Assembly (NCBI RefSeq): GCF_002266425.1
Contig: NZ_NPMN01000017.1
Span: forward strand, 37,614 to 101,613
Direction of reading: 5' to 3'
DNA length: 64,000 nucleotides
Origin: Tissierella sp. P1
GTDB lineage: Bacteria > Bacillota > Clostridia > Tissierellales > Tissierellaceae
Position 1 is the first letter of the stretch. Each line of letters opens with the position of its first letter. The translations under genes were made by a program, and so were the position numbers. Of the stretch, positions 52,013 through 60,425 are shown piece by piece. The notes under the pieces were generated by a model that was not told the DNA's origin, did not search any database, and saw nothing but the letters and a program-made list of their open reading frames with translations.

Positions 52013-52255
52013 ATGCACGATGGATGTACAGGTACTTTTGAAAATGGAAAGATGGTAGTAGATAAAATAAGAATGATGGGATTTAACACTCGTCTAATGC
52101 CGCCAGGAGTTATTATAAAATGTATAGAATGTGGAAATGAATTTGAAATGACTCATCTAGAAACAAAATGCCCTCACTGTAGTATGGTATATGGAGTAAC
52201 ACCTTGTTCAGTAGCATATCCAGAAAGAATTATGGCAGCAGGAAAAAATTATTAA
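52013..52255 (+). CDS. small zinc-ribbon protein of the ABC/GTPase operon
   Basis: 80 residues: MHDGCTGTFENGK then KCIECGNEFEMTHLETKCPHC (last two Cys a second CxxC) and GVTPCS. Six Cys in total, consistent with a zinc ribbon or a metal-binding carrier. The ATG follows GGGAGGAAT. Same strand as the ABC ATPase gene, 214 bp downstream across the hairpin-rich linker, so co-transcription is possible. Function unknown. Confidence 0.7.
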   Translation: MHDGCTGTFENGKMVVDKIRMMGFNTRLMPPGVIIKCIECGNEFEMTHLETKCPHCSMVYGVTPCSVAYPERIMAAGKNY

Positions 52256-52290
52256 AAAATGCCCTTAAAGTATACTTTAAGGGCATTTTT
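52256..52290. terminator. bidirectional terminator (near-perfect palindrome)
   Basis: AAAAATGCCCTTAAAGTA followed by its complement gives a 36-bp palindrome with A-runs and T-runs at both ends; it serves the zinc-ribbon gene and the convergent bactofilin operon. Confidence 0.92.
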
Positions 52291-52300
52291 AATTAAGTTA

Positions 52301-52696
52301 TTACTTACTATTTTCAGCTTTGCTTTTTGAATGTAATTCCGTAACATTATTACTTAGCATCTTACAATTGCCATCAAATTTAGCATTTTCATGAACTACA
52401 AAACTAGAGACTTGAATATCTCCTATTAATGTTCCCGTAGGAAGAATGACAAGCTTTGTTTTTGAGTCAACATTTCCATGTATAGTTCCTGCTAAGGATA
52501 TATCATTGGCCTTTATGTTTCCATAGACCTTTCCAGTTTCACCTACAACAATATTTCCCTCATAGTTTATATCACCTTCAATAAAACCATCAACTCGAAG
52601 ATTTCCCTTACCTTCTATTTTTCCAGTAATTTTAATATTTTCACCTATCAAAGAATCTAAATCTTCAACAATAACATCTTCCTTTTTTTTAAACAT
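52301..52696 (-). CDS. bactofilin
   Basis: 131 residues. The central DUF583 beta-helix (GENIKITGKIEGKGNLRVDG, EGDINYEGNIVVGETGKVYG, KANDISLAGTIHGNVDS trimmed) has a short N-terminal tail MFKKKEDV. Bactofilins polymerise without nucleotide and localise cell-wall enzymes at the membrane. It lies 18 bp after an M23 peptidase gene, the arrangement known from several bacteria, in which the filament positions the peptidase. The ATG follows GAGGGGG. Confidence 0.93.
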   Translation of the reverse strand: MFKKKEDVIVEDLDSLIGENIKITGKIEGKGNLRVDGFIEGDINYEGNIVVGETGKVYGNIKANDISLAGTIHGNVDSKTKLVILPTGTLIGDIQVSSFVVHENAKFDGNCKMLSNNVTELHSKSKAENSK

Positions 52697-52714
52697 CTTT
52701 ATCCCCCTCAGATT

Positions 52715-53622
52715 CTAATCTTTTAGTACATCAAATGGATTTATAGGATTATCATTTTTGTGGATTTCGAAATGCAAATGGTTTCCAGTAGATCTTCCTG
52801 TTTTACCCATTTCAGCAATCAATTGACTTTTGTCCACCTTATCGCCGACAGAAACTAATAAATCATTATTATGAGCATATAAGGTTTTATATCCGTAGCC
52901 ATGATCAATAATTATAGTTTTTCCATATCCGCCCTTTCGCCCTGAGAAGATTACAGTACCTTTTGCAGAAGCTATAATATCTGTTCCTTTTGAGTTTGCA
53001 ATATCAATACCTTGATGAAATTGAATCCCCCTGCCGAAGGGATTTTTCCTATTACCAAATTTTGAAGTAAGTCTTCCTGATGTAGGCATTAAATCAGGAA
53101 CAGATTCTAGATAAGCAAATCTACCTCTAGGTCCTCTATAAAAACCTCTAGTTCCAACTTCTTATCCTCTAAGACTTCTGCTAATATATCCATTTCCATC
53201 TCAGGATCTAAATCCTTAAGAGATATATCTGGGGCTGCCTCTCCACCTTTAGAGGGGCTGCTGACACCAGCCATTTTTTCTAAAGCCCTTTGCAATTCAT
53301 CAATTTCCATGAGCTTATTTTCAACCTGTATTGTCTTATCTTGTAATTGTTTATTTTGTGATTTAAGATCAGCCAATTCCATATCCTTTTTTCTGTTTTC
53401 TTCTTCTAAATCATTAATAATAGAGGATTTATTATTAGCTTCCTTTTTTAAACTTAGTTGATATGTAGTGTTTCTACTAATATAGAGCAATAAGACTATA
53501 ATGGAAGCAGAGAATAGAGATAATAGGGCTTTAGGCATCCACCTAGGTATTACCAATTTCCTAACCTTTTCTGTATGAGGTACTATCATTATACAAATCT
53601 TTGAGTTATCTTTACTATTCAT
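52715..53622 (-). pseudogene. membrane-anchored M23 (LytM) peptidoglycan peptidase, frameshifted
   Basis: From ATG 53622 (AAAGGAG site): N-terminal anchor (ALLSLFSASIIVLLLYIS), then a coiled coil (residues ~55-105) rich in Lys/Glu. The first frame ends at 53107 with an implausible tail. The adjacent frame reads GTRGFYRGPRGRFAYLESVP, then LMPTSGRLTSKFGNRKNP and the M23 domain with HQGIDIA and HLHFEIH, to 52715. Adding one A near 53150 (GATAAGAAG to GATAAAGAAG) fuses them into a 302-residue protein. Without it the peptidase domain is expressed, if at all, only from an internal ATG and lacks its anchor. Partner of the bactofilin. Confidence 0.82.
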
Positions 53623-53748
53623 ATCTTTCTCCTTTGTCTATAAATATTAAATAGGTAAAGTACATACTTAAATATTTACTTGACATTAATTGTACCATAT
53701 TTGGATAAAAATGGAAATTGTAAATAAACTTAAGATTTTTTTCATTCC

Positions 53749-53762
53749 GTAACATAGGTTAC
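53749..53762. promoter_or_regulatory. GTAAC-N4-GTTAC dyad upstream of hcp
   Basis: GTAACATAGGTTAC lies 98 bases before the hcp start and repeats the dyad found before the DUF1858/GTPase/ABC operon (48775-48790). The form fits the Crp/Fnr-family regulator HcpR of hcp genes in anaerobes, as I recall it. No hcpR gene is in the window. Confidence 0.6.
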
Positions 53763-53859
53763 CGAATAAGTTTTAAAACAGATATATAATATCAGATATA
53801 AGGTAAGAACAATAAAGTGTAACAAGCACTAATAATATAAAATAGGGGGAAAGAAAAGA

Positions 53860-55524
53860 ATGAGTATGTTTTGTTATCAATGTCAAGAAGCTGCAGGAGG
53901 AAAAGGATGTACGAAGGTAGGAATGTGTGGAAAGACAGCTGATTTAGCAGCATTACAAGATTTGATGATCTATGCAGTAAAAGGTATTTCAGTGTTAGGT
54001 GTAAAGGCAGACGAAGCAGAAATTCAAATTCCAGAATTAGATAGGTTCTTAATAGACAGTTTATTTATGACTATTACAAATGCTAACTTTGATAAAGAAA
54101 GATTCTTTAAGAAGATTAAAGAGGCATTAAAATTAAGAGATGTATTAAAGGTTACTTTGACTGAAAAAGGCATAGAATTAGGCGACTTAGCAGATGCAGC
54201 AACATTTACAGTTAATTCAGATGATGAAATAGTATTTAAGTCAACTAGTCAAGAAGTAGGTGTACTTGCTACAGAAAATGAAGATGTAAGATCATTGAGA
54301 GAATTAATTATCTATGGAGTTAAGGGAATGGCAGCATATGCTGAACATGCAAGTAATTTAGGATATGAAGATTCAGAGATATCTAAATTCATTAGAAAGG
54401 CAATGGCTGCAACATTAGATAATAGTTTAACAGCAGATGATTTAGTAGCATTAACAATGGAAACAGGTAAATATGGTGTAGATGTAATGGCATTACTTGA
54501 TAAGGCTAATACTTCTACCTATGGAAATCCAGAAATAACAGAAGTAAATATAGGTGTTAGAAATAATCCAGCAATATTAGTATCAGGTCACGATTTAAAA
54601 GATTTTGAAGAATTATTGGAACAAACTAAAGGCTCTGGAGTAGATATCTATACTCATGGTGAAATGCTGCCAGCTAATTATTATCCAGAATTTAAGAAAT
54701 ATGATCACTTTGTAGGGAACTACGGAAATGCTTGGTGGAAACAAAAAGAAGAATTTGAAAAATTCAATGGAGTTATATTATTTACAACAAACTGTATAGT
54801 ACCGCCAGCTGCATCTTATGCTGATAGAGTATATACAACAGGTGCGTCAGGTTATCCAGGATTTAAACATATAGCAGACAGAGTAGACGGAAAACCTAAA
54901 GATTTCTCAGAATTAATCGAGCATGCAAAGAGATTGCCAGCTCCAACAGAAATAGAAACAGGTAAAATCGTAGGTGGATTTGCTCATGCACAAGTATTTG
55001 CATTAGCAGATAAAGTTGTAGATGCAGTTAAATCAGGAGCTATAAAGAAATTCTTTGTAATGGCAGGTTGTGATGGAAGACAAGGAAGTAGAAATTACTA
55101 CACTGATTTTGCAGCAGCACTTCCGAAAGATACAGTAATTCTTACAGCTGGTTGTGCAAAATATAAATATAATAAGCTAAATCTAGGAGATATAGGTGGA
55201 ATTCCAAGAGTATTAGATGCAGGACAATGTAATGACTCCTACTCTTTAGCAGTTATAGCTCTTAAACTAAAAGAAATATTTGAATTAAATGACATAAATG
55301 AATTGCCAATAGCATATAATATAGCTTGGTATGAACAAAAGGCAGTAATAGTATTACTTGCACTATTACACTTAGGTGTAAAAAATATTCACTTAGGACC
55401 AACATTACCAGCATTCCTTTCACCAAATGTAGCTAAAGTATTAGTAGATACTTTTGGAATAGGAACAATATCAAATGTAGAAGATGATATAGCTATGTTC
55501 ATGGGAGCATCCATGGAAGCGTAA
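53860..55524 (+). CDS. hcp: hydroxylamine reductase (hybrid cluster protein)
   Basis: 554 residues. The N-terminal [21 protein letters not shown] holds the four Cys of the first Fe-S cluster in the anaerobe (class I) arrangement. The C-terminal part has the hybrid-cluster ligands: [48 protein letters not shown] and GQCNDSYS. Reduces nitric oxide or hydroxylamine and may act in protein S-nitrosylation in other organisms. Cytoplasmic. The start ATG 53860 follows AGGGGGA. Probably induced via the upstream dyad. Confidence 0.95.
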   Translation: MSMFCYQCQEAAGGKGCTKVGMCGKTADLAALQDLMIYAVKGISVLGVKADEAEIQIPELDRFLIDSLFMTITNANFDKERFFKKIKEALKLRDVLKVTLTEKGIELGDLADAATFTVNSDDEIVFKSTSQEVGVLATENEDVRSLRELIIYGVKGMAAYAEHASNLGYEDSEISKFIRKAMAATLDNSLTADDLVALTMETGKYGVDVMALLDKANTSTYGNPEITEVNIGVRNNPAILVSGHDLKDFEELLEQTKGSGVDIYTHGEMLPANYYPEFKKYDHFVGNYGNAWWKQKEEFEKFNGVILFTTNCIVPPAASYADRVYTTGASGYPGFKHIADRVDGKPKDFSELIEHAKRLPAPTEIETGKIVGGFAHAQVFALADKVVDAVKSGAIKKFFVMAGCDGRQGSRNYYTDFAAALPKDTVILTAGCAKYKYNKLNLGDIGGIPRVLDAGQCNDSYSLAVIALKLKEIFELNDINELPIAYNIAWYEQKAVIVLLALLHLGVKNIHLGPTLPAFLSPNVAKVLVDTFGIGTISNVEDDIAMFMGASMEA

Positions 55525-55530
55525 TATAAA

Positions 55531-55567
55531 TAACTCCTCAACCATAATAGTTGAGGAGTTAAATTTT
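55531..55567. terminator. terminator between hcp and the convergent small gene
   Basis: A 12-bp stem TAACTCCTCAAC/GTTGAGGAGTTA with loop CATAATA, followed by AATTTTTA on the + strand. Confidence 0.85.
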
Positions 55568-55788
55568 TAAGTATTTTGCCATGTCCCATTATCAGTACAT
55601 ATTACCTCTGACCCGTCTTCCATTTTTATTACCGAGCCAACTGCATGCCTCGTACCTGCATATATGCAGAATGCATCCTTCGCAGCATTTCCAACAGGTG
55701 ATTTAGAAACAGGTTCGACATTATTTGGGGCAGAAATTATATTTATGCTAATATCGTCTTCTTTTCTATTATCCATCTTATCCGTCAT
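55567..55788 (-). CDS. small conserved-looking protein with CIYAGTRHAVGSVI motif
   Basis: 73 residues. The N-terminal half is polar and probably disordered (DKMDNRKEDD...); the second half CIYAGTRHAVGSVIKMEDGS then EVICTDNGTWQ has two Cys and the layout of the DUF1496-type short domain. The ATG follows AAAGGA. Monocistronic and convergent to hcp. Function unknown. Confidence 0.6.
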   Translation of the reverse strand: MTDKMDNRKEDDISINIISAPNNVEPVSKSPVGNAAKDAFCIYAGTRHAVGSVIKMEDGSEVICTDNGTWQNT

Positions 55789-55957
55789 AGTATCATTCCT
55801 TTCGTATAACTGATTTTATTTCTACTTTTAAGTCAATAGTATTATTCTAATCCAAATTTGAATAAATATTCTATATATAATTCTCAGTCTCTGGTCCATC
55901 AAATATAGCTAAAGGATTAGCAAATATTTTTGAAATTAGGATTTATAAAAAATTCCA

Positions 55958-55986
55958 TTGACTTCATTATGATGCTATGGTAGAAT
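55958..55986 (+). promoter_or_regulatory. promoter of the T-box transcript
   Basis: TTGACT (55958-55963), 17 bp, TAGAAT (55981-55986). The transcript start near 55993 leads directly into stem I of the T-box. Between 55789 and 55957 I see no gene. Confidence 0.7.
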
Positions 55987-55992
55987 GATAAA

Positions 55993-56277
55993 AATTAAGT
56001 TAAATCTAATGCGTAGAAGTAGTAGTTAAATCAATATGGTTTTAGAGAGTTGGCGTAGGTGAAAGTCCAATACCAGAGGTTTAATGAATGGATCTACAAG
56101 GAGTTTGGTGAAATGATTTTTATCAGAGTAGCTAATACCGGGGGTTTCCCGTTATAGAAACAGGATATATAGCAATGCTACGTATCTGTTGAGCGAGATT
56201 ATTTAATGATAATCTAATTAAGGTGGTACCGCGAAATACTAGTCTTTCGTCCTTTCATGGATGAAGGACTTTTTTTA
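55993..56277 (+). ncRNA. T-box leader (tryptophan specifier likely)
   Basis: The T-box sequence AAGGTGGTACCGCG is at 56220-56233. Downstream, GTCCTTTCAT/ATGAAGGAC plus seven T form the terminator (56249-56276). The stem I region contains GAA-TGG-A (TGG at 56089-56091) in specifier-loop context, i.e. tryptophan. The next gene encodes a tryptophan transporter. The T-box bulge TGGT would pair best with a tRNA discriminator A, whereas bacterial Trp tRNA usually has G; a G-U pair could be tolerated. The specifier assignment is therefore strong but not certain. Confidence 0.85.
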
Positions 56278-56280
56278 TGA

Positions 56281-56582
56281 CCTAACTTAGCGAACGATAG
56301 TGAGCTTTAGTAGGTCAAACGCAACGAGAACCAAATTCATATGAGCGTAGCGAGTAAATGAATTTGTGTTTCGAGACTGCGTCAGATTGCCTAATCCAAT
56401 GAACGAAGTGAATAGCAGGTAGGTCAAACGCACCACTCGCTTCGCTAATTTCTACGCTCACTCGCGTTCGCTTCGCTGTCCGTTTTGTCTACAATTCATT
56501 ACGCTTATTGGACAAAAAAGCAACGAGCATCAAATCTATACGAGCGTAGCGAGTAAATAAATTTGTGTTTCTAGACTGCGTA
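56281..56582. repeat. island of short palindromic and direct repeats between T-box and trpP
   Basis: 302 bases without a gene and visibly richer in G and C. Two ~62-base direct repeats, 56321-56382 and 56520-56581, share CAACGAG, GAGCGTAGCGAGTAAAT, AATTTGTGTTTC and AGACTGCGT. TAGGTCAAACGCA occurs twice (near 56311 and 56422). Many variants of GAGCGTAGCGAG, AACGAAGTGAA and CTCGCTTCGCT on both strands would form stem-loops. It resembles dispersed clostridial repeats; it lies in the transcribed leader of the transporter gene. Confidence 0.75.
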
Positions 56583-56672
56583 TTATAATATAAAGGTGGT
56601 GAAATAGAATGTTGTGAACAGAATTAAGTGATTGGAAGAATAAAAATAAAACTAAAAAAGGAGAAGGATATT

Positions 56673-57188
56673 ATGAAATTAAAAAACAATATTTTTACAA
56701 CATTGCTATTAGCCATAGGTCTTATTATGCATCAAATTACACCAGGGATACTAGGAGGTATGAAATTTGACTTCTTATTGATATTTATGTTTGTATCCCT
56801 TCTATTAAACCCTAAATTTGAAAATGCCATGTTAACAGGAATATTAGGTGGTTTACTTTCAGCTATGACAACATCTTTTCCAGGAGGACAGATACCTAAT
56901 ATATTGGATAAGTTAATAACCTGCCTAGTATTATTTGTTTTAATAAAATATCTTAGTAAGTTTAGTATTAATTCTTTAGTAGTAGGGTTATTAGGAGGAA
57001 TTGGAACCTTTATTAGTGGTATGGTATTCTTAACTTCAGCTGCTTTTATTTCTGGCTTGCCAGCACCTATGAGTGCATTGATAATAGGGATAGTTATCCC
57101 TACAACTTTAGTAAATGCAATAGGTACAGTTTTTATATATAGATTGGTCAAAATGGCAATAAAGAGATCAGGAATCCTTATTAGCTGA
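56673..57188 (+). CDS. trpP: tryptophan transporter, TrpP type
   Basis: 171 residues, about five or six helices: FTTLLLAIGLIMHQITPGIL, GGMKFDFLLIFMFVSLLLN and TSFPGGQIPNILDKLITCL match the TrpP/YhaG family. Imports tryptophan. The ATG at 56673 follows GGAGAAGG; a longer frame from 56628 has no site. Regulated by the T-box about 400 bp upstream, with the repeat island in between. The regulation supports the substrate. Confidence 0.88.
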   Translation: MKLKNNIFTTLLLAIGLIMHQITPGILGGMKFDFLLIFMFVSLLLNPKFENAMLTGILGGLLSAMTTSFPGGQIPNILDKLITCLVLFVLIKYLSKFSINSLVVGLLGGIGTFISGMVFLTSAAFISGLPAPMSALIIGIVIPTTLVNAIGTVFIYRLVKMAIKRSGILIS

Positions 57189-57193
57189 GATAT

Positions 57194-57245
57194 AAAAGAA
57201 ACTGACTTTTACTCTGAAAATAGAGTTGGAGTCAGTTTCTTTTAT
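57194..57245 (+). terminator. terminator after trpP
   Basis: AAAAGAAACTGACT and AGTCAGTTTCTTTT form a 14-bp stem ending in T-rich sequence. Confidence 0.85.
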
Positions 57246-57351
57246 TTAATATAGATATACTTTTAGAGGTTTAATTATATATTTGGGTATAATTAAAAGA
57301 TATAGTGTAATTATCAAATATATTATTATAAATCTCAAAGGAGGAAGCATA

Positions 57352-58524
57352 TTGACAGAATATTTTTTAAACCTTGCTACGAAAGGAAATCATAATTATC
57401 TAGATAAAAGCGTAAGAGAGAGAATAGGGTATATTGCTGGTTTCGTAGGACTGTTTGTAAATTTACTGTTATCTATATTAAAGCTTATTACGGGACTAAT
57501 AATGTCTTCAATTGCTGTTACTGCTGATGCTTTTAATAATTTATCTGATACTGCTTCTTCTATTATGACCGTAATAGGATTTAAACTTTCAAATGCGCCA
57601 CCAGATAAAGAACATCCTTATGGTCATGGAAGGATAGAGTATCTAACAGCATTGATAATAGCATTTATGGTTATGGTAGTAGGATTTCAATTTGTTAAAT
57701 CATCAGTTGATAGGATAATTAGCCCAAAGGCTATAGAATTTCAGATAATCCCTTTTATATTATTAGTAATATCTATATCTCTCAAAATATGGCTAAGCTT
57801 TTTCAATAGAAAACTTGGAAATAAGATTTCATCAGCAGCTTTAAGGGCAACAGCTACAGATGCTCTAGGTGATGTGATTATTACTTCTGTAGTAGCCTTT
57901 TCTTTACTTTTATCACTAATTACAGAATATCCTATTGATGGGTATGTAGGAATTTTAGTATCTATATTTATTCTATACTCAGGATTTTCACTAGTAAAAG
58001 AAACCCTTAGCCAATTAATTGGCGAGGCTCCTCATGAGGATTTAATAAGAGAATTAACCGAAGGAGTTCTTTCCTATGATTATATATTAGGTGTACATGA
58101 TTTAATAGTTCATAACTATGGGCCAGGTAAGGTAATGGCTACAATAGATGCAGAGATACCATCGGATATAGATGTAGTTACAATTCACAATATAATTGAT
58201 CAGGCAGAAAGGGAATTAAGTGAAAAGTTTAATCTACACTTAGTAATTCATATGGATCCTATAGGCTTTCAATCAAAAGAGTCTGTTGACATTATGAATA
58301 AAATAAAAAATAGAATAAAAAAAGACTCATTTATTAAATCTATGCATGACTTCAATATCATAGAAGATAATGGAAGTAAGATTGTGGTTTTTCACGTAGT
58401 GGTAGATGGAAATAAGAGTGATAAACAGTTTTCAGAAGAAGAATTTAAAATAGAACTGGCAGAGCTAATAAAAGAGATAAATCCAAATTTAGATAGCGAT
58501 ATTATCATCGATATGGAGTATTAA
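57352..58524 (+). CDS. cation diffusion facilitator (metal efflux) transporter
   Basis: 390 residues. Six helices with metal-site motifs SIAVTADAFNNLSDTASS (D, N/D) and the matching HPYGHGRIEYLTA and DALGDVIIT helix 5 pair, then a C-terminal cytoplasmic domain of about 100 residues (VHDLIVHNYGPGKVMATI) that is longer than usual. Exports Zn, Fe or Mn in exchange for protons. The TTG at 57352 is seven bases after AAAGGAGG; the upstream frame from 57283 contains the site itself. The metal is not decidable. Confidence 0.9.
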   Translation: MTEYFLNLATKGNHNYLDKSVRERIGYIAGFVGLFVNLLLSILKLITGLIMSSIAVTADAFNNLSDTASSIMTVIGFKLSNAPPDKEHPYGHGRIEYLTALIIAFMVMVVGFQFVKSSVDRIISPKAIEFQIIPFILLVISISLKIWLSFFNRKLGNKISSAALRATATDALGDVIITSVVAFSLLLSLITEYPIDGYVGILVSIFILYSGFSLVKETLSQLIGEAPHEDLIRELTEGVLSYDYILGVHDLIVHNYGPGKVMATIDAEIPSDIDVVTIHNIIDQAERELSEKFNLHLVIHMDPIGFQSKESVDIMNKIKNRIKKDSFIKSMHDFNIIEDNGSKIVVFHVVVDGNKSDKQFSEEEFKIELAELIKEINPNLDSDIIIDMEY

Positions 58525-58610
58525 ATTAATATATTTGTTATAAAGAAGAACTAGATATAGTAAAATTTCATATAATGAATATATTAGATAAAAATAGGGG
58601 GATAAAGAAG

Positions 58611-58814
58611 ATGAAATTTTTATTTTTTCCTTTTATTGCATTAGGAAAATTGGTTGAAGGCATAATGAAAGTGACTGGAAGACTAGTAGCTATTATGTTA
58701 GGATTTGCTTTTCTGATATTAGGTATTGTTTTGAGTTTAACATTTATTGGTGCTATTCTAGGTATTCCATTAGCTGTTTTAGGATTTACAATGATAATAA
58801 GAGGACTTTTTTAA
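58611..58814 (+). CDS. small membrane protein
   Basis: 67 residues: KFLFFPFIALGKLVEGIMKV, then a hydrophobic hairpin (residues ~24-64) ending GFTMIIRGLF. The ATG at 58611 follows AGGGGGATAAAGA; an earlier in-frame ATG at 58575 has no site. It resembles short two-helix proteins of unknown function. Its own terminator is at 58813. Confidence 0.6.
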   Translation: MKFLFFPFIALGKLVEGIMKVTGRLVAIMLGFAFLILGIVLSLTFIGAILGIPLAVLGFTMIIRGLF

Positions 58815-58846
58815 GGATGGGAAGTAGGATCAACCATCCTTTTTTA
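58813..58846 (+). terminator. terminator after the small membrane protein gene
   Basis: AAGGATGG/CCATCCTT with a 13-base loop followed by TTTTTAT. Confidence 0.85.
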
Positions 58847-58905
58847 TATTGTATAAGAATCATTAAATATTGGAAATATATTTAAAAGGATTAGGAGATG
58901 AGAAT

Positions 58906-60366
58906 ATGGAGAAACCTATGAATAAATTAGAAAATTTAGAGCCAAAGAGAGTGTTTTATTATTTTGAGCAATTATCTCAAATTCCAAGATGCTCTTATAA
59001 TGAAGAGAATGTTAGCAACTATATAAGAGAGATTGGCAAGAAGCTGGGTCTTGAGACGATTCAAGATAATGTACTTAACGTCATCATTAGAAAACCTGCT
59101 ACACTAGGATATGAGGATTCAGAAGGAGTTATAATACAAGGACATATGGATATGGTATGTGAAAAAGAAGATACTAGCAGCCATGATTTTAATAAAGATC
59201 CTATTAAATTAGAAATTGATGGAGACTATATTCATGCAGATAAAACTACTTTGGGAGCAGATAATGGAATAGCTGTAGCGATGGGGTTAGCAATCCTTGA
59301 AGATACTACTTTGGAGCATCCTAGTATAGAGTTGTTAGTAACCACGTCTGAAGAGACTGAGATGGATGGAGCTCTTGGATTATCTGAGGGTGTCTTAAAA
59401 GGAACTAGGCTATTGAATATAGACTCAGAAGAAGAAGGGGTACTTGTAACAGGGTCTGCTGGAGGAGAATTAATTGAAGTAAAAATTCCAATAGAATATA
59501 AAGAAGTTTCTGATTCCTATGAAATTAGGATAGAGGTCAGAGGTTTGATGGGAGGACATTCTGGTATGGAAATTCATAAACCTAGAGGTAATTCTAATAA
59601 GATATTAAATTCTATATTAAGGGAAATAAAAGAAACTATAGACATAAAATTGATATCTATTACAGGTGGAACTAAAGATAATGCTATTCCAAGACAGAGT
59701 AGGGCTAAGATTGGAGTGAATTCTGAAGATTTATCTAAATTTAATGATAAGATTGAAGAAATCAGAAAGACAATTATAGATGAAAATAAGCTAGAAGAGC
59801 CAGATATTAGCATAGGAATTACAAGAGGTAATTTGGTTTCAAAGGTTTTAAGTTCAAAGGTTCTTAGTTCTTTAATTTTGCTTATTGATTCTATTCCAAC
59901 AGGAGTATTTACGAGACTTCCCCAAGATAAGGAGATAGTAGAAAGCTCTAGCAATTTAGCTATAATCAAAACAGAAGAAGAGCAAATCATAATTCAAGTA
60001 TCAACTAGGAGCTCAGCAGAAAGTGTGTTATTAAAACTACGTCAAAATATCCTAGAAGAAATAGATAAAACTAATGCCTCTTACAGCATTAGTGGTAATT
60101 ATCCAGAATGGGAGTATAATCCTGAATCAAAATTAAGAGATACAGCATTAGCACTATACAAAGAAGTATTTGGAAAAGAAATGGAATCAACAGTAATTCA
60201 TGCAGGATTGGAATGTGGTGTATTTGCAAAAAAATATCCCAACTTAGACATCATTTCATTTGGGCCAAACATGTATGATGTCCACACACCTAAGGAGAGA
60301 CTTAGTATTTCGTCTACAAAAAGAACCTATGAATATTTAAAGGAACTATTGAAGAGATTGAATTAG
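58906..60366 (+). CDS. pepD: aminoacyl-histidine dipeptidase (PepD, M20C)
   Basis: 486 residues. Metal and catalytic residues: QGHMDMVCE, LGADNGIAVA, TTSEETEMDGA (catalytic Glu and ligand), INSEEEG-type DSEEEG segment and the late HAGLECG His. RGLMGGHSGMEIHKPRGN is in the lid/dimer region. Hydrolyses Xaa-His and other dipeptides in the cytoplasm. The ATG at 58906 follows TAGGAGATGAGA; 58918 is possible. Ends in a hairpin (60388-60425) shared with the convergent LysR gene. Confidence 0.93.
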   Translation: MEKPMNKLENLEPKRVFYYFEQLSQIPRCSYNEENVSNYIREIGKKLGLETIQDNVLNVIIRKPATLGYEDSEGVIIQGHMDMVCEKEDTSSHDFNKDPIKLEIDGDYIHADKTTLGADNGIAVAMGLAILEDTTLEHPSIELLVTTSEETEMDGALGLSEGVLKGTRLLNIDSEEEGVLVTGSAGGELIEVKIPIEYKEVSDSYEIRIEVRGLMGGHSGMEIHKPRGNSNKILNSILREIKETIDIKLISITGGTKDNAIPRQSRAKIGVNSEDLSKFNDKIEEIRKTIIDENKLEEPDISIGITRGNLVSKVLSSKVLSSLILLIDSIPTGVFTRLPQDKEIVESSSNLAIIKTEEEQIIIQVSTRSSAESVLLKLRQNILEEIDKTNASYSISGNYPEWEYNPESKLRDTALALYKEVFGKEMESTVIHAGLECGVFAKKYPNLDIISFGPNMYDVHTPKERLSISSTKRTYEYLKELLKRLN

Positions 60367-60387
60367 AATTAAAATTAAAAGAAAATT

Positions 60388-60425
60388 AATAGACCCTTAT
60401 CTCTTAAATAGAGAGAGGGTCTATT
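60388..60425. terminator. hairpin between pepD and the LysR gene
   Basis: AATAGACCCT and AGGGTCTATT form the base; TATCTCT/AGAGAGA extends it. It overlaps the last codons of the LysR gene. Confidence 0.6.

Noticed and set aside
53107..53160. Programmed frameshift in the M23 gene
   Set aside because: No slippery heptamer or downstream pseudoknot is evident, and three other genes show the same kind of single-base loss, so a simple deletion or read error is more likely.
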